Numbered from the stretch's first letter, positions 7,390 through 15,880 are shown. The stretch is 64,000 nt of DNA from Micromonospora ureilytica (GCF_015751765.1 NZ_JADOTX010000001.1:6634001-6698000), one strand, 5' to 3'. Numbers and translations are program-made. The notes: generated from the sequence alone by a model not told the origin.

Positions 7390-8442
7390 GTGACACGTGC
7401 AGGGGCTGGCATGGCCGCCGACATCGACGAGCAGCCGGCTGGCTACGCGCGGCTGCTCTCCGCTGCCAACGCCGCCGAGATCGCCCAGGTGGCGGCGGTC
7501 ATCGCCGAACGTCGGCCACGGCACGTGGTCTTCACCGCGCGGGGCACCTCCGATCACGCGGCCCTCTACGGGGCCTACCTGACCGAGATCCGGCTCGGTC
7601 TGCCCGCCGGGCTCGCCTCGCCCAGCGTCGTCACCCTGTTCGGGGCCCGCCCCGACCTGTCCGACGCGCTGGTCGTCGGGGTCAGTCAGAGCGGTGGCTC
7701 GCCCGACCTGGCCGAGGTGCTGCGCGCCGCCCGAGCCTCCGGGGCGCTGACCCTCGCGGTCACCAACGCCCCCGACTCGCCGCTTGTCGACGTGGCCGAG
7801 CTGAGCGTCGACATCGCCGCCGGGCACGAGCGGGCGGTGGCCGCCACCAAGACGTACACCGCCGAGCTGCTCGCCCTGTTGATGCTGGTGGAGGGGATCC
7901 GGGCCGGCGACGGCGTGCTCCCGCAGGCCGAGCGGGAAGCGCTCGACGCACTGCCCGAGCTGGCCGCCCGCACCCTGGCCGACGGCACCCCGGCCCAACT
8001 CGCCCCGCGCTACCGGTTCGCCCGCCAACTGGTCACCACCGGCCGGGGGTACGCCTACCCGACCGCCCGGGAGGCCGCGCTGAAGCTGATGGAAACCTCG
8101 TACCTGCCGGCGCTCGCCTTCTCCGGCGCCGACCTGCTGCACGGCCCGCTCGCGATGACCGACCCGGAGGTGCCGGTGCTCGCCGTGGTCGGCTCCGGTC
8201 CTGGTGGCCGGTCGATGGGTGAGGTGCTGCCCCGCCTCGGTGAACGCCGCGCCGACGTCGTGGTGGTCGGCTCCGCCGACGTGCCGGGGGCCACCCGACT
8301 GGCCGTCCCCGAGGTCGACGAGCGGTACGCCCCGCTGCTGGACATCCTGCCGATGCAGCGGCTGGCGCTGGCCCTGGCGCTCACCCGAGGCGAGGACCCG
8401 GACGCGCCGCGCGGGTTGAAGAAGGTCACCGCGACGATGTGA
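7390..8442 (+). CDS. SIS-domain sugar-phosphate isomerase/deaminase (GlmS C-terminal-like)
   Basis: 350 residues made of two SIS domains (about 40-170 and 200-340) and lacking the glutaminase domain of GlmS. Motifs: FTARGTSDHAALYGAYL and GVSQSGGSPD in the first domain; YPTAREAALKLMETSYLPA in the second. Such proteins are amino-sugar-phosphate isomerases or deaminases (NagB-II/AgaS type) acting on glucosamine-6-phosphate or similar. The GTG start follows a GGGGGAGGGG site. A palindromic operator lies 100 bp upstream, suggesting sugar-responsive control. The exact substrate is inferred only. Confidence 0.85.
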   Translation: MTRAGAGMAADIDEQPAGYARLLSAANAAEIAQVAAVIAERRPRHVVFTARGTSDHAALYGAYLTEIRLGLPAGLASPSVVTLFGARPDLSDALVVGVSQSGGSPDLAEVLRAARASGALTLAVTNAPDSPLVDVAELSVDIAAGHERAVAATKTYTAELLALLMLVEGIRAGDGVLPQAEREALDALPELAARTLADGTPAQLAPRYRFARQLVTTGRGYAYPTAREAALKLMETSYLPALAFSGADLLHGPLAMTDPEVPVLAVVGSGPGGRSMGEVLPRLGERRADVVVVGSADVPGATRLAVPEVDERYAPLLDILPMQRLALALALTRGEDPDAPRGLKKVTATM

Positions 8443-8467
8443 GGCGCGGCGTGGCACCCTGGTCACC

Positions 8468-10060
8468 GTGTCCACGCTGCGCGACCTCGCCGAGGAGCAC
8501 ACCCATCTCCGTCCGGCCGACATCGACCACCTGCACCGGATCGCGGGCGACTGGCAACTGCTCTCCGATCTGTCCTTCGCTGACCTGCTGCTCTGGGTGC
8601 CGGTCGACGCCGACGGCACGTTCCTCTGCGTAGCCCAGGTCCGACCGACCACCGCACCGACCGCCTACCAGGACGACCAGGTGGGTCGGATCGTCGGCGG
8701 GCCGGAGGTGGCCCACCTGGGGGTGGCGTACTCCCAGGGCCGGATCTGGCGCGAGGGCGACCCGGTCTGGTACGGCGACGTGCCGGCCCGGCACGAGGCG
8801 ATCCCGGTCCGGCTGCGTACCGCCGAGGGGGAGGCCGGCGAGGTGATCGCCGTGGTGGGGCGGGACACCAACCTCTCCACCGCCCGTACGCCCAGCCAGT
8901 TGGAGCTCAACTACCTCACCACTGCCGACGACCTGGCGCAGATGATCGCGGACGGCACCTTCCCGCCGCCGAGGCATCCGGGCGAGACCACCTCGGCGCC
9001 CCGGGTCGGCGACGGCCTGGTCCGGCTCGATGCCGGCGGCAAGGTCACCTACGCCAGCCCGAACGCCCAGTCCGCGTACCGCCGACTGGGATACGCCTCC
9101 CACCTGGTGGGGGAGGACCTGGCCGCGCTGCACCGCCGGTTGGCCGGTGACCCGCTGGACGGCACCGAGGCATCGAACGGCATCCTGGCCGCGCTGCGCG
9201 GTGAGGCGCCGCCCCGCCGGGAGATCGACGCGCGAGGCGCCACGATGCTCACCCGGGCGCTGCCGCTGATGCCGGCCGGGGTGCCGATCGGCGCGCTGGT
9301 GCTGGTCCGGGACATCACCGAGGTCCGTCGCCGGGACCGGGCGCTGATCACCAAGGACGCCACGATCCGGGAGATCCACCATCGGGTGAAGAACAATCTC
9401 CAGACGGTGGCCGCGCTGCTGCGGTTGCAGGCCCGCCGGGTGGCGATGCCGGAAGCCCGTGTCGCGCTGGAGGAATCGGTCCGTCGGGTCGCCTCGATCG
9501 CCCTGGTCCACGAGACGCTCTCGATGTCCAGTGACGAGGCGGTGGAGTTCGACGGCATCGTCGACCGGGTGGCAAGCGCGGCGACCGAGGTCGCGGCGAC
9601 CGAGGTGAGCGTCGGCATGCGGCGGCGAGGCAGCTTCGGCGTACTGCCGGCGGAGATCGCCACCTCGCTGGTGATGGTCCTCAACGAGTTGCTGCTCAAC
9701 GCCGTCGAGCACGGCTTTCCGCCGGCGGACGAGGCCGAGGAGGCCCCCGTACCCGCGGCCTCGGGCATGGTGCCGGTCGCCGTTCCCGAGGTCGACCCGT
9801 CGCTGCGACCCGAGGTGGTGGTCTCGGCGCACCGGTTCCGCAAGATGCTGCACGTCTCGGTGACCGACAATGGGCGCGGCCTACCGCCGGACTTCGATGC
9901 CGAACGTGGCAGCCGGCTCGGCCTCCAGATCGTCCGAGCCCTGATCACCGGTGAGCTGCGCGGCACCATCGAACTGCGCGCCGGCGCCAACGGTGGCACC
10001 GAGGCCATGCTCGTCGTCCCGCTGGCCCGCAACGCCCACGACGGCCGCTCGCAGCCCTGA
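8468..10060 (+). CDS. pdtaS: cytosolic sensor histidine kinase, PdtaS-like
   Basis: 530 residues without membrane segments: an N-terminal GAF-like H_kinase_N domain (about 5-160), a PAS domain (about 180-285), a HisKA_2 box EIHHRVKNNLQ with the phospho-His at 304 or 305, and an HATPase_c domain ending in DNGRGLP and GSRLGLQIVRALI. This order matches mycobacterial PdtaS, whose partner PdtaR is an ANTAR RNA-binding antiterminator. No PdtaR is in the window. PdtaS in mycobacteria also lies near sigH, TB7.3 and whiB1, all represented here. The GTG start has no clear ribosome-binding site but a CACCCT hexamer 7 nt upstream. Confidence 0.88.
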   Translation: MSTLRDLAEEHTHLRPADIDHLHRIAGDWQLLSDLSFADLLLWVPVDADGTFLCVAQVRPTTAPTAYQDDQVGRIVGGPEVAHLGVAYSQGRIWREGDPVWYGDVPARHEAIPVRLRTAEGEAGEVIAVVGRDTNLSTARTPSQLELNYLTTADDLAQMIADGTFPPPRHPGETTSAPRVGDGLVRLDAGGKVTYASPNAQSAYRRLGYASHLVGEDLAALHRRLAGDPLDGTEASNGILAALRGEAPPRREIDARGATMLTRALPLMPAGVPIGALVLVRDITEVRRRDRALITKDATIREIHHRVKNNLQTVAALLRLQARRVAMPEARVALEESVRRVASIALVHETLSMSSDEAVEFDGIVDRVASAATEVAATEVSVGMRRRGSFGVLPAEIATSLVMVLNELLLNAVEHGFPPADEAEEAPVPAASGMVPVAVPEVDPSLRPEVVVSAHRFRKMLHVSVTDNGRGLPPDFDAERGSRLGLQIVRALITGELRGTIELRAGANGGTEAMLVVPLARNAHDGRSQP

Positions 10061-10139
10061 CCGCCGCCCGCCGGCCGGCTTCGGCCTCCCGCTCCCGCTC
10101 CCGTTCGGGCGGGTCCGCGTCGGGGAGCGGATGTCTGGA

Positions 10140-10189
10140 TGAGCGTGATGCCGGTGAGTCATTTTGATGACTCACCGGCATCACGCTCA
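10140..10189. terminator. 23-bp perfect stem after pdtaS
   Basis: Arms 10140-10162 and 10167-10189 are perfectly complementary around a 4-nt loop (TTTG). The element lies 80 bp past pdtaS and 41 bp before the convergent glycosyltransferase end, so it probably terminates both. The stem is unusually long and less GC-rich than its surroundings. Confidence 0.65.
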
Positions 10190-10230
10190 ACGAGGTTCGC
10201 GGACCGCCGGCCTGCCCATGGACGGACCGG

Positions 10231-11739
10231 TCAGCGGTCGGGGCGGCTGGTCAGCAGGGCGACGGTCAGGCCTGGGCGCTGCCACACCTGCGTGACTGTG
10301 AAGTCAGTGCGGAGCGCGTCGCCCTTGGCGTCCGGCACGGCGGCCAGCGGCTCGGCGTGCCGGCCGGAGACGACGAGCCATACCCGCGTCGTACCGGCCA
10401 GGCACTGTGCTGGCTGGGGGCACTCGGCGGCCCACAGGTCGCCGCGGCGCACCTCGTCCTCGGTGACCAGCACGTCGCGTGGTGGGTCGTCGAGGTGGTA
10501 CTCGATGCCGAGGTCGAGGAAGAGCCAGCTGTGCCGGGGCGAGTAGACCACAGCGTCCCCCGGTCGTTGACCGTCGGCGATCACCCGTGCCGCGCCGGCG
10601 TAGTCCACCGGCGCGCTGCGCGGCCACTCGTGGGTCCGTCGCAGCGCGGCCTGGTCGGGTAGGCCGAGCAGCCCGGCCAGGACCACCACGACGAGCGCGG
10701 CCGGCGCGGCCACGGCGGCCAGCGCCGCGCCCGCCAGCAGGCACGCGAAGGGCACCACGAAGACCAGGTACCGGGGCACCCACAGTGGTACGACAGTGCC
10801 GGCGGCGAAGAGCAGCAGTACGGGCAGCAGCACCGCGCTCACCGGCAGCAGGGCGCGCCGCCCGAGCCGGGCGGCTCCCAGCGCGGCGACCCCGACCAGT
10901 AGGCCACCGACCACGCTGCTCTGGGCGACGCCGCCGGGCAGCGCGGTCAGGTCGTCCAGCCGGGCCAGGTGGACCCAGTTCAACTGTCGGGACTGCTGGG
11001 TCCGGGCCTTGACCAGCAGCGGGCCGGCCAGCAGCGCGACCGGCACCACGGCGACCAGCCACCGCCACACCCGCCGGTCCCGCTCGGCGTCGACGTGCGC
11101 GCGGGTGGCGACGCCGGCCGCGGCCGGGCCGCGCCACCAGGCGATGAGGACGACAAGCGCGTGGGCGGCGAGCACTGTGAGCGCGATTAGGTGGATGAGC
11201 CCGAGAGCGGCCACGGCGGCGGCGTAACCGGCCCAACGGGCCCAGCTCGGTCGACGCAGCGCGGTCACCAGCAGCACTGTGGCGAGCACGGCGAGCATGG
11301 TGGCCAGCGCGTAGGGGCGAGCCTCCTGCCCGTAGCGGGAGGTGCCGGGGAGCACCGCGAACAGCAGCCCGGCGAAGAGGCCGCCGCGCCGGTCGACGAG
11401 CCGTGCGCCGAGCACGGCGAGCAGCCCGGCGGCCACTGTCATCGCCAACACCGCAGGTACGCGCAGGGCGATCGTGGAGTCGCCGACGACGGCCGTCCAG
11501 ACGTGCATCAGCAGGTAGTACGGCCCGGTGGCGGCGTCGATGGTGCCGGCCAGCCGGGCCAGGTCGCCGGGCGACCGGGTGGCCGCGCTCCACGTCGCCA
11601 ACTCGTCGCGCCAGAGCTGGGCGGAGCCCAGCCCGGTCAGCGTCACCGCCACTGTCAACAGCGCCGGGGGGAGCCAGACCGGCACGCGGCGCAGGTGCTC
11701 CCACGCCGCCCCGGCCGACCTCTCGGACAATTGCCCCAC
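10231..11739 (-). CDS. membrane glycosyltransferase, GT39/GT-C family
   Basis: 502 residues with about 10-12 hydrophobic segments. The first periplasmic loop holds WRDELATW, whose Asp-Glu pair is the catalytic signature of GT-C mannosyltransferase-like enzymes that use polyprenyl-phosphate sugars. GQEARPYALATML follows, as in the GT39/ArnT-like group. The C-terminal ~110 residues are soluble. The GTG start is taken. It stands alone, divergent from the sulfur operon and convergent with pdtaS. Acceptor and sugar unknown. Confidence 0.82.
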   Translation of the reverse strand: MGQLSERSAGAAWEHLRRVPVWLPPALLTVAVTLTGLGSAQLWRDELATWSAATRSPGDLARLAGTIDAATGPYYLLMHVWTAVVGDSTIALRVPAVLAMTVAAGLLAVLGARLVDRRGGLFAGLLFAVLPGTSRYGQEARPYALATMLAVLATVLLVTALRRPSWARWAGYAAAVAALGLIHLIALTVLAAHALVVLIAWWRGPAAAGVATRAHVDAERDRRVWRWLVAVVPVALLAGPLLVKARTQQSRQLNWVHLARLDDLTALPGGVAQSSVVGGLLVGVAALGAARLGRRALLPVSAVLLPVLLLFAAGTVVPLWVPRYLVFVVPFACLLAGAALAAVAAPAALVVVVLAGLLGLPDQAALRRTHEWPRSAPVDYAGAARVIADGQRPGDAVVYSPRHSWLFLDLGIEYHLDDPPRDVLVTEDEVRRGDLWAAECPQPAQCLAGTTRVWLVVSGRHAEPLAAVPDAKGDALRTDFTVTQVWQRPGLTVALLTSRPDR

Positions 11740-11870
11740 GGTCCGAGCCTGCCACGGCCACCCCCTCCGTGGGCGTCAGCCGGCGCTCTCCCTGTTATGC
11801 CCGAACTGTCCTTGGTGACCAGCTGGTCGGCTGACCCCCGGCCCGTGATGTGGGATCCAGCACGTGGACA

Positions 11871-11900
11871 TTGGCCGGCCCCCTTGGGGTGTGGCAGCAT
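11871..11900 (+). promoter_or_regulatory. candidate promoter for leaderless sulfur-operon transcript
   Basis: TTGGCC (11871-11876) and CAGCAT (11895-11900) are 18 bases apart. The -10-like hexamer ends 6 bases before the leader-peptide ATG at 11907, so transcription would start on the A of the ATG. There is no ribosome-binding site. Confidence 0.45.
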
Positions 11901-11906
11901 GGGCGC

Positions 11907-11993
11907 ATGACCGCCGCAGTCGTCCGCCGCTTCGTGGCACGTCGCCACGTCGATTACGGCCGCGTGCGCAGCGCGATCTGTCCGGCCTACTGA
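11907..11993 (+). CDS. cysteine-containing leader peptide of sulfate assimilation operon
   Basis: A 28-residue reading frame with the core RRHVDYGRVRSAICPAY just before its stop. Similar short peptides with an RRHVD...SA(I/L)C core are recognised upstream of sulfite reductase and other cysteine-pathway genes in actinobacteria as putative leader peptides. The single Cys codon (residue 25, four codons before the stop) could let ribosome stalling report cysteine supply. Its ATG lies 6 bases after a -10-like CAGCAT with no ribosome-binding site, so it is probably leaderless. Sulfite reductase starts 132 bp downstream, after a GC hairpin. Confidence 0.75.
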   Translation: MTAAVVRRFVARRHVDYGRVRSAICPAY

Positions 11994-12016
11994 CGACGCC
12001 CGACCAATCTGTCTCG

Positions 12017-12031
12017 GGCGCGCTCCGCGCC
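12017..12031 (+). terminator. possible attenuator hairpin
   Basis: GGCGCG-CTC-CGCGCC forms a compact 6-bp stem with a 3-nt loop, 24 bases after the leader-peptide stop and 95 bases before sulfite reductase. It could be the switchable structure of a cysteine attenuator. No T run follows, so Rho or translational coupling could equally be involved. Confidence 0.35.
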
Positions 12032-12125
12032 GGCTGTCTCAGACACCGTTGTCCCGCCCGCTTCGCCGGGCCGGCCGCCGCGCCCCGCGTATCCCGAGGC
12101 ACAGCAGACAACGGAGGACGCCGCG

Positions 12126-13838
12126 ATGGCGGTCAGCAGCATCCCGGCCCGTTCCGAGGACCCGACGGCTCGCCCGACCCGAGCGCCGCGCCGGCCACGG
12201 GGTGAGGGTCAGTGGGCGCTCGGGCACCGCGAGCCGCTCAACCCCAACGAGCGGATCAAGAAGGACGACGACCCACTCAACGTCCGGGCCCGCATCGAGA
12301 ACATCTACGCGCACCGCGGCTTCGCCTCCATCGACCCGCAGGACCTGCGGGGTCGGTTCCGCTGGTGGGGCCTCTACACGCAGCGCAAGGCGGGCATCGA
12401 CGGCGGGCGCACCGCCGTGCTGGAGCCGCACGAGCTGGAGGACGAGTTCTTCATGCTCCGGGTCCGCATCGACGGCGGTCAGCTCAGCCTGGCCCAGCTG
12501 CGGGTGATCGCGGACATCTCCCGGGAGTTCGCGCGGGACACCGCCGACATCACCGACCGGCAGAACATCCAGTACCACTGGATCCGGGTCGAGGACATGC
12601 CGGAGATCTGGCGTCGGCTGGAGTCGGTCGGCCTGCAGACCACCGAGGCGTGCGGCGACTGCCCGCGGATCGTGCTGGGCAGCCCGGTCGCCGGGGTGGC
12701 CCGCGACGAACTGCTCGACCCGACCCCGGCGATCGACGAGATCGTCGCCCGGTACGTCGGCGACAAGCAGTTCTCCAATCTGCCCCGCAAGTTCAAGACG
12801 TCGATCTCCTGGCTGGTGGACACCCCGTACGAGTCGAACGACATCGCCCTCCTCGGCGTCGACCACCCCGAGCACGGGCCCGGCTTCGACGTCTGGGTCG
12901 GCGGCGGCCTCTCCACCAACCCGATGCTCGCCAAGCGGCTCGGCGTCTGGGTGCCGCTGGCCGAGGTGCCGGACGTGTGGGCCGGGGTGGTGGGGATCTT
13001 CCGCGACTACGGCTACCGCCGACTGCGCAACCGGGCCCGGTTGAAGTTCCTGGTGGCCGACTGGGGCGTGGAGCGCTTCCGCGAGGTCCTGGAAAAGGAC
13101 TACCTCGGCCGTACGCTGCTCGACGGCCCGGCGCCGGTCCTGCCGTCGAAGCCGGTCGACCACGTGGGCGTGCACGAGCAGGCCGACGGGCGGCACTACG
13201 TGGGCGCCGCCCCGGTGGTCGGGCGGGTCTCCGGCGCGCAGCTCAGCCAACTGGCCGACGTGGTCGAGGCGCACGGCAGCGACCGGGTGCGGCTCACCCC
13301 GTACCAGAAGCTGCTGGTGCTCGACGTGCCGTCGGAGCGGACGGAGTCGCTTGTCGACGCGCTGCGCGGGATCGGTCTGGAGGCCCGGCCGTCCGCCTGG
13401 CGGCGCGGCACGATGGCGTGCACCGGCATCGAGTACTGCAAGTTGGCAATCGTCGAGACGAAGGCCCGCGGCGAGGAGTTGGTGGCCCGGCTGGAGCAGC
13501 GGCTGCGCGACTTCGACGCGGACATCTCGATTCACATCAACGGCTGCCCGAACGCCTGCGCACGCACCCAGGTGGCCGACATCGGGCTCAAGGGTCAACT
13601 GGTGGTCGGGCCGGACGGCCGGCAGGTCGAGGGTTTCCAGGTGCACCTGGGCGGCGGGCTGGGCATGGCCCAGGGGCAGACCGCCGGTTTCGGCCGCAAG
13701 CTGCGCGGCCTGAAGACCACCGCCGAGGAGCTTCCGGAGTACGTGGAACGACTGGCCCGTCGCTACCTGGCCGGTCGGAGCGAGGGCGAGACGTTCGCCA
13801 ACTGGGTGATCAGAGTCGACGAGGAGGAACTGCGGTGA
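12126..13838 (+). CDS. ferredoxin-dependent assimilatory sulfite reductase
   Basis: 570 residues with the two-fold NIR/SIR layout: two ferredoxin-like half-domains and two siroheme/4Fe-4S domains. Cluster ligands are Cys432, Cys438 (TGIEYCKLA), Cys474 and Cys478 (HINGCPNACAR). It reduces sulfite to sulfide with six electrons. Nitrite reductases share the fold, but the position directly before cysH and behind the Cys leader peptide argues for sulfite (SirA/mycobacterial NirA type). ATG 12126 follows CGGAGGACGCCGCG. The stop overlaps the next GTG start. Confidence 0.92.
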   Translation: MAVSSIPARSEDPTARPTRAPRRPRGEGQWALGHREPLNPNERIKKDDDPLNVRARIENIYAHRGFASIDPQDLRGRFRWWGLYTQRKAGIDGGRTAVLEPHELEDEFFMLRVRIDGGQLSLAQLRVIADISREFARDTADITDRQNIQYHWIRVEDMPEIWRRLESVGLQTTEACGDCPRIVLGSPVAGVARDELLDPTPAIDEIVARYVGDKQFSNLPRKFKTSISWLVDTPYESNDIALLGVDHPEHGPGFDVWVGGGLSTNPMLAKRLGVWVPLAEVPDVWAGVVGIFRDYGYRRLRNRARLKFLVADWGVERFREVLEKDYLGRTLLDGPAPVLPSKPVDHVGVHEQADGRHYVGAAPVVGRVSGAQLSQLADVVEAHGSDRVRLTPYQKLLVLDVPSERTESLVDALRGIGLEARPSAWRRGTMACTGIEYCKLAIVETKARGEELVARLEQRLRDFDADISIHINGCPNACARTQVADIGLKGQLVVGPDGRQVEGFQVHLGGGLGMAQGQTAGFGRKLRGLKTTAEELPEYVERLARRYLAGRSEGETFANWVIRVDEEELR

Positions 13839-13996
13839 GCAGCGAGAACCGAGCGGCACCTCTGTACTGCCCGTACTGCGGCGAGGAGGACCTGCGGCCG
13901 CACGAGGCGGGGCACGGCGCCTGGGAGTGCCACGCCTGCACCCGGGTCTTCTCGGTGAAGTTCACCGGGCTGCTCAGTCGGACGGTGACCTCATGA
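13835..13996 (+). CDS. small zinc-ribbon protein of the sulfite reductase operon
   Basis: A 53-residue protein with CPYCGEEDLRP near residue 12 and CHACTRVFSVKF near residue 33, i.e. two CxxC knuckles that fit a rubredoxin-like zinc ribbon or a small iron site. Its GTG overlaps the sulfite reductase stop (GTGA), and its stop overlaps the cysH start (ATGA), so it is translationally locked between the two. Corynebacteria carry a small CysX of unknown function at the same place. A role as electron carrier or assembly factor for sulfite or APS reduction is possible but unproven. Confidence 0.82.
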   Translation: MSSENRAAPLYCPYCGEEDLRPHEAGHGAWECHACTRVFSVKFTGLLSRTVTS

Positions 13997-14754
13997 GTCT
14001 CGTCTCGGCCGCGAGCCTGCGCCTGGTCGGCCCGGGCGGCTCGACGCCGGCAGACCCGGCCCGACGTGACCCGGACGAGCTGCGGGCCCTGGCCGAGCAG
14101 GCCGCTCGGGACCTGGAGGGCGCCCCGGCGCTGGAGATCGCCCGCTGGGCGGCGCAGACGTTCGGTGAGCGGTTCTGCGTCACGAGCTCGATGGCCGACG
14201 CCGTGCTGGCGCACCTGGTGTCCCGGGTGGCCCCCGGGGTGGACGTGGTCTTCCTCGACACCGGCCTGCACTTCCCCGAGACGCTGCGGGTACGCGACGA
14301 GGTCGCCCGGACGCTGCCGGTGAACGTCAGGTCGATTCGGCCCCGACTCACCGTCGGCCAGCAGGACGGCCAGTACGGCCCCCGGCTGTTCAACAAGTCA
14401 CCGGACGACTGCTGCCAGCTGCGCAAGGTGGAGCCGCTGGAGCGGGCGCTGACCGGGTACGACGCCTGGGCCGCCGGTCTGCGTCGGGACGAGTCGCCGA
14501 GCCGGGCCAACACGCCGGTGGTGACCTTCGACGCGCGGCGCGGCAAGGTCAAGGTCAACCCGATCGCGGCCTGGTCGCAGAAGGATGTGGACTCCTACAT
14601 CGCCCGCTTCAACGTGCCGGTCAACGAACTGTTCAAGCAGGGTTACGGGTCGATCGGCTGCTGGCCGTGCACCCGCCGTACGAAGGCCGGCGAGGACGCG
14701 CGGGCCGGCCGGTGGGCCATGTTCGAGAAGACCGAGTGCGGGCTGCACGTCTGA
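13993..14754 (+). CDS. cysH: adenylyl-sulfate (APS/PAPS) reductase
   Basis: 253 residues. The enzyme reduces adenylyl sulfate to sulfite with thioredoxin. Cys140-Cys141 (DDCCQLRKVEPL) and Cys223-x2-Cys226 (GCWPC) form the 4Fe-4S motif that marks the APS-type enzyme; catalytic Cys249 sits in the C-terminal ECGLH. VVFLDTGLHFPET is the nucleotide-binding loop. The ATG start overlaps the zinc-ribbon stop by four bases. It provides sulfite for the reductase two genes upstream. Confidence 0.93.
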   Translation: MSLVSAASLRLVGPGGSTPADPARRDPDELRALAEQAARDLEGAPALEIARWAAQTFGERFCVTSSMADAVLAHLVSRVAPGVDVVFLDTGLHFPETLRVRDEVARTLPVNVRSIRPRLTVGQQDGQYGPRLFNKSPDDCCQLRKVEPLERALTGYDAWAAGLRRDESPSRANTPVVTFDARRGKVKVNPIAAWSQKDVDSYIARFNVPVNELFKQGYGSIGCWPCTRRTKAGEDARAGRWAMFEKTECGLHV

Positions 14755-15539
14755 CCTCGTCGGCGACGACCCTGACCGGCCCCGGTGCGGCCGGCGGGGC
14801 GGAGCCGGTGGTGTTGGTGGCGCACGGCAGCCGTGATCCGCGGGCGGCCGATGCCACCCGGGCGCTGGCTCGGGCGGTGTCGGCGGCCCGGCCGGGCACA
14901 CAGGTGTGGGCGAGCTGGCTGGACCACACCGAGCCGGGGCCGACCGAGGTGCTGCGGGACCTGGCCGTGGCCGGTCACCGCCGGGCGGTGCTGGTGCCGC
15001 TACTGCTGACCGCCGCGTACCACAATCGGGTGGACATTCCGGCGGCGGTCGCCGCGGCGACGCGGGCCGGGCCACCGCTGGCGGTACGGGTCACCGATGT
15101 GCTCGGCCCGGCGGACGACACTCCCGATCCGGGGCTGTTGGCCGGGCTGTGCCGTCGGCTGGGTGAGACGCGTCCGGGCCGATTCGACGCGTTGGTGTTG
15201 GCCGCGGCGGGCACCCGGGACGCGCGGGCGCGCCGTTCGGTGGGCCGGGTCGCCGACGCGCTGGGTGCGGAGTTCGGGGTGCCCTGCCGGGTGGCGTACG
15301 CGTCGGCGGCTCCACCGGCGGCCGGCGTGGCGGTGTCCCGGCTGCGGGCGTCCGGCGCGCGCCGGGTCGCGGTGTCCGCGTACTTCCTGGCGCCGGGGCT
15401 GTTCCACGACGCGGTGGCCGAGGCGGCTGGGGCGGCGGGTGCGGTGGCGGTCGCCGCGCCGCTTACCGACGCACCGGAGTTGGTCGAGTTGGTGCTGCGC
15501 CGGGTCGACGACCGGCCGGTGCTGGCGTCGGCGGGGTGA
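14736..15539 (+). CDS. sirohydrochlorin ferrochelatase/cobaltochelatase (CbiX/SirB-like)
   Basis: Inserts the metal into sirohydrochlorin; in this operon the product is expected to be siroheme for the sulfite reductase. VVLVAHGSRDPRAADATRAL gives the first catalytic His near the N-terminus, and VLVPLLLTAAYHNRVDIP gives the second. The C-terminal half repeats the fold (GARRVAVSAYFLAPGLFHD), so this is the long, two-half form, about 267 residues. GTG 14736, overlapping cysH by 19 bases, is the longest plausible start; a GTG near 14811 would start just before the first strand. Confidence 0.85.
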   Translation: MRAARLTSSATTLTGPGAAGGAEPVVLVAHGSRDPRAADATRALARAVSAARPGTQVWASWLDHTEPGPTEVLRDLAVAGHRRAVLVPLLLTAAYHNRVDIPAAVAAATRAGPPLAVRVTDVLGPADDTPDPGLLAGLCRRLGETRPGRFDALVLAAAGTRDARARRSVGRVADALGAEFGVPCRVAYASAAPPAAGVAVSRLRASGARRVAVSAYFLAPGLFHDAVAEAAGAAGAVAVAAPLTDAPELVELVLRRVDDRPVLASAG

Positions 15540-15574
15540 CCGGGCCGGCACGGTGATCGGTGCCGGACAGCGGA

Positions 15575-15604
15575 ACGCCCCGGTGGGCGGACCCACCGGG
15601 GCGT
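15575..15604. terminator. hairpin between chelatase and whiB1
   Basis: Perfect 13-bp stem (15575-15587 with 15592-15604) and 4-nt loop CGGA in the 83-bp gap between two convergent genes; probably a bidirectional terminator. Confidence 0.75.
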
Positions 15605-15622
15605 ACAGCTGTGTGTTGGGAA

Positions 15623-15880
15623 TCAGGCGGAGTGAGCGCGCAGCACCCGGAGACCGCCGCGCCGCTTGACAGCGCGCCGCTCCTCCTCGCTCATTCCGCC
15701 CCAGACGCCGGCGTCCTGACCTGACTCGAGTGCCCACTGCAGGCACTGGTCGGTCACGGAGCAGCGCCTGCAGACGGCCTTGGCCTGCTCGACCTGCAGG
15801 AGAGCCGGACCGGACGTCCCGATCGGGAAGAACAGCTCCGGGTCCTCGTCACGGCAGACACTATGGTGACGCCAGTCCAT
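15623..15880 (-). CDS. whiB1: WhiB1 iron-sulfur transcription regulator
   Basis: 85 residues starting MDWRHHSVCRDEDPELFFP. Four cysteines (C9, then VCRRCSVTDQC) bind the 4Fe-4S cluster, followed by the GVWGGM turn and a basic KRRGGLRV tail for DNA contact. The N-terminus and length match WhiB1, an essential nitric-oxide-responsive regulator that binds sigma factor region 4 in mycobacteria. ATG 15880 is chosen on that match; an upstream in-frame start at 15946 would add an unrelated extension. A long AT-richer 5' region with a Crp-like site precedes it. Confidence 0.93.
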   Translation of the reverse strand: MDWRHHSVCRDEDPELFFPIGTSGPALLQVEQAKAVCRRCSVTDQCLQWALESGQDAGVWGGMSEEERRAVKRRGGLRVLRAHSA

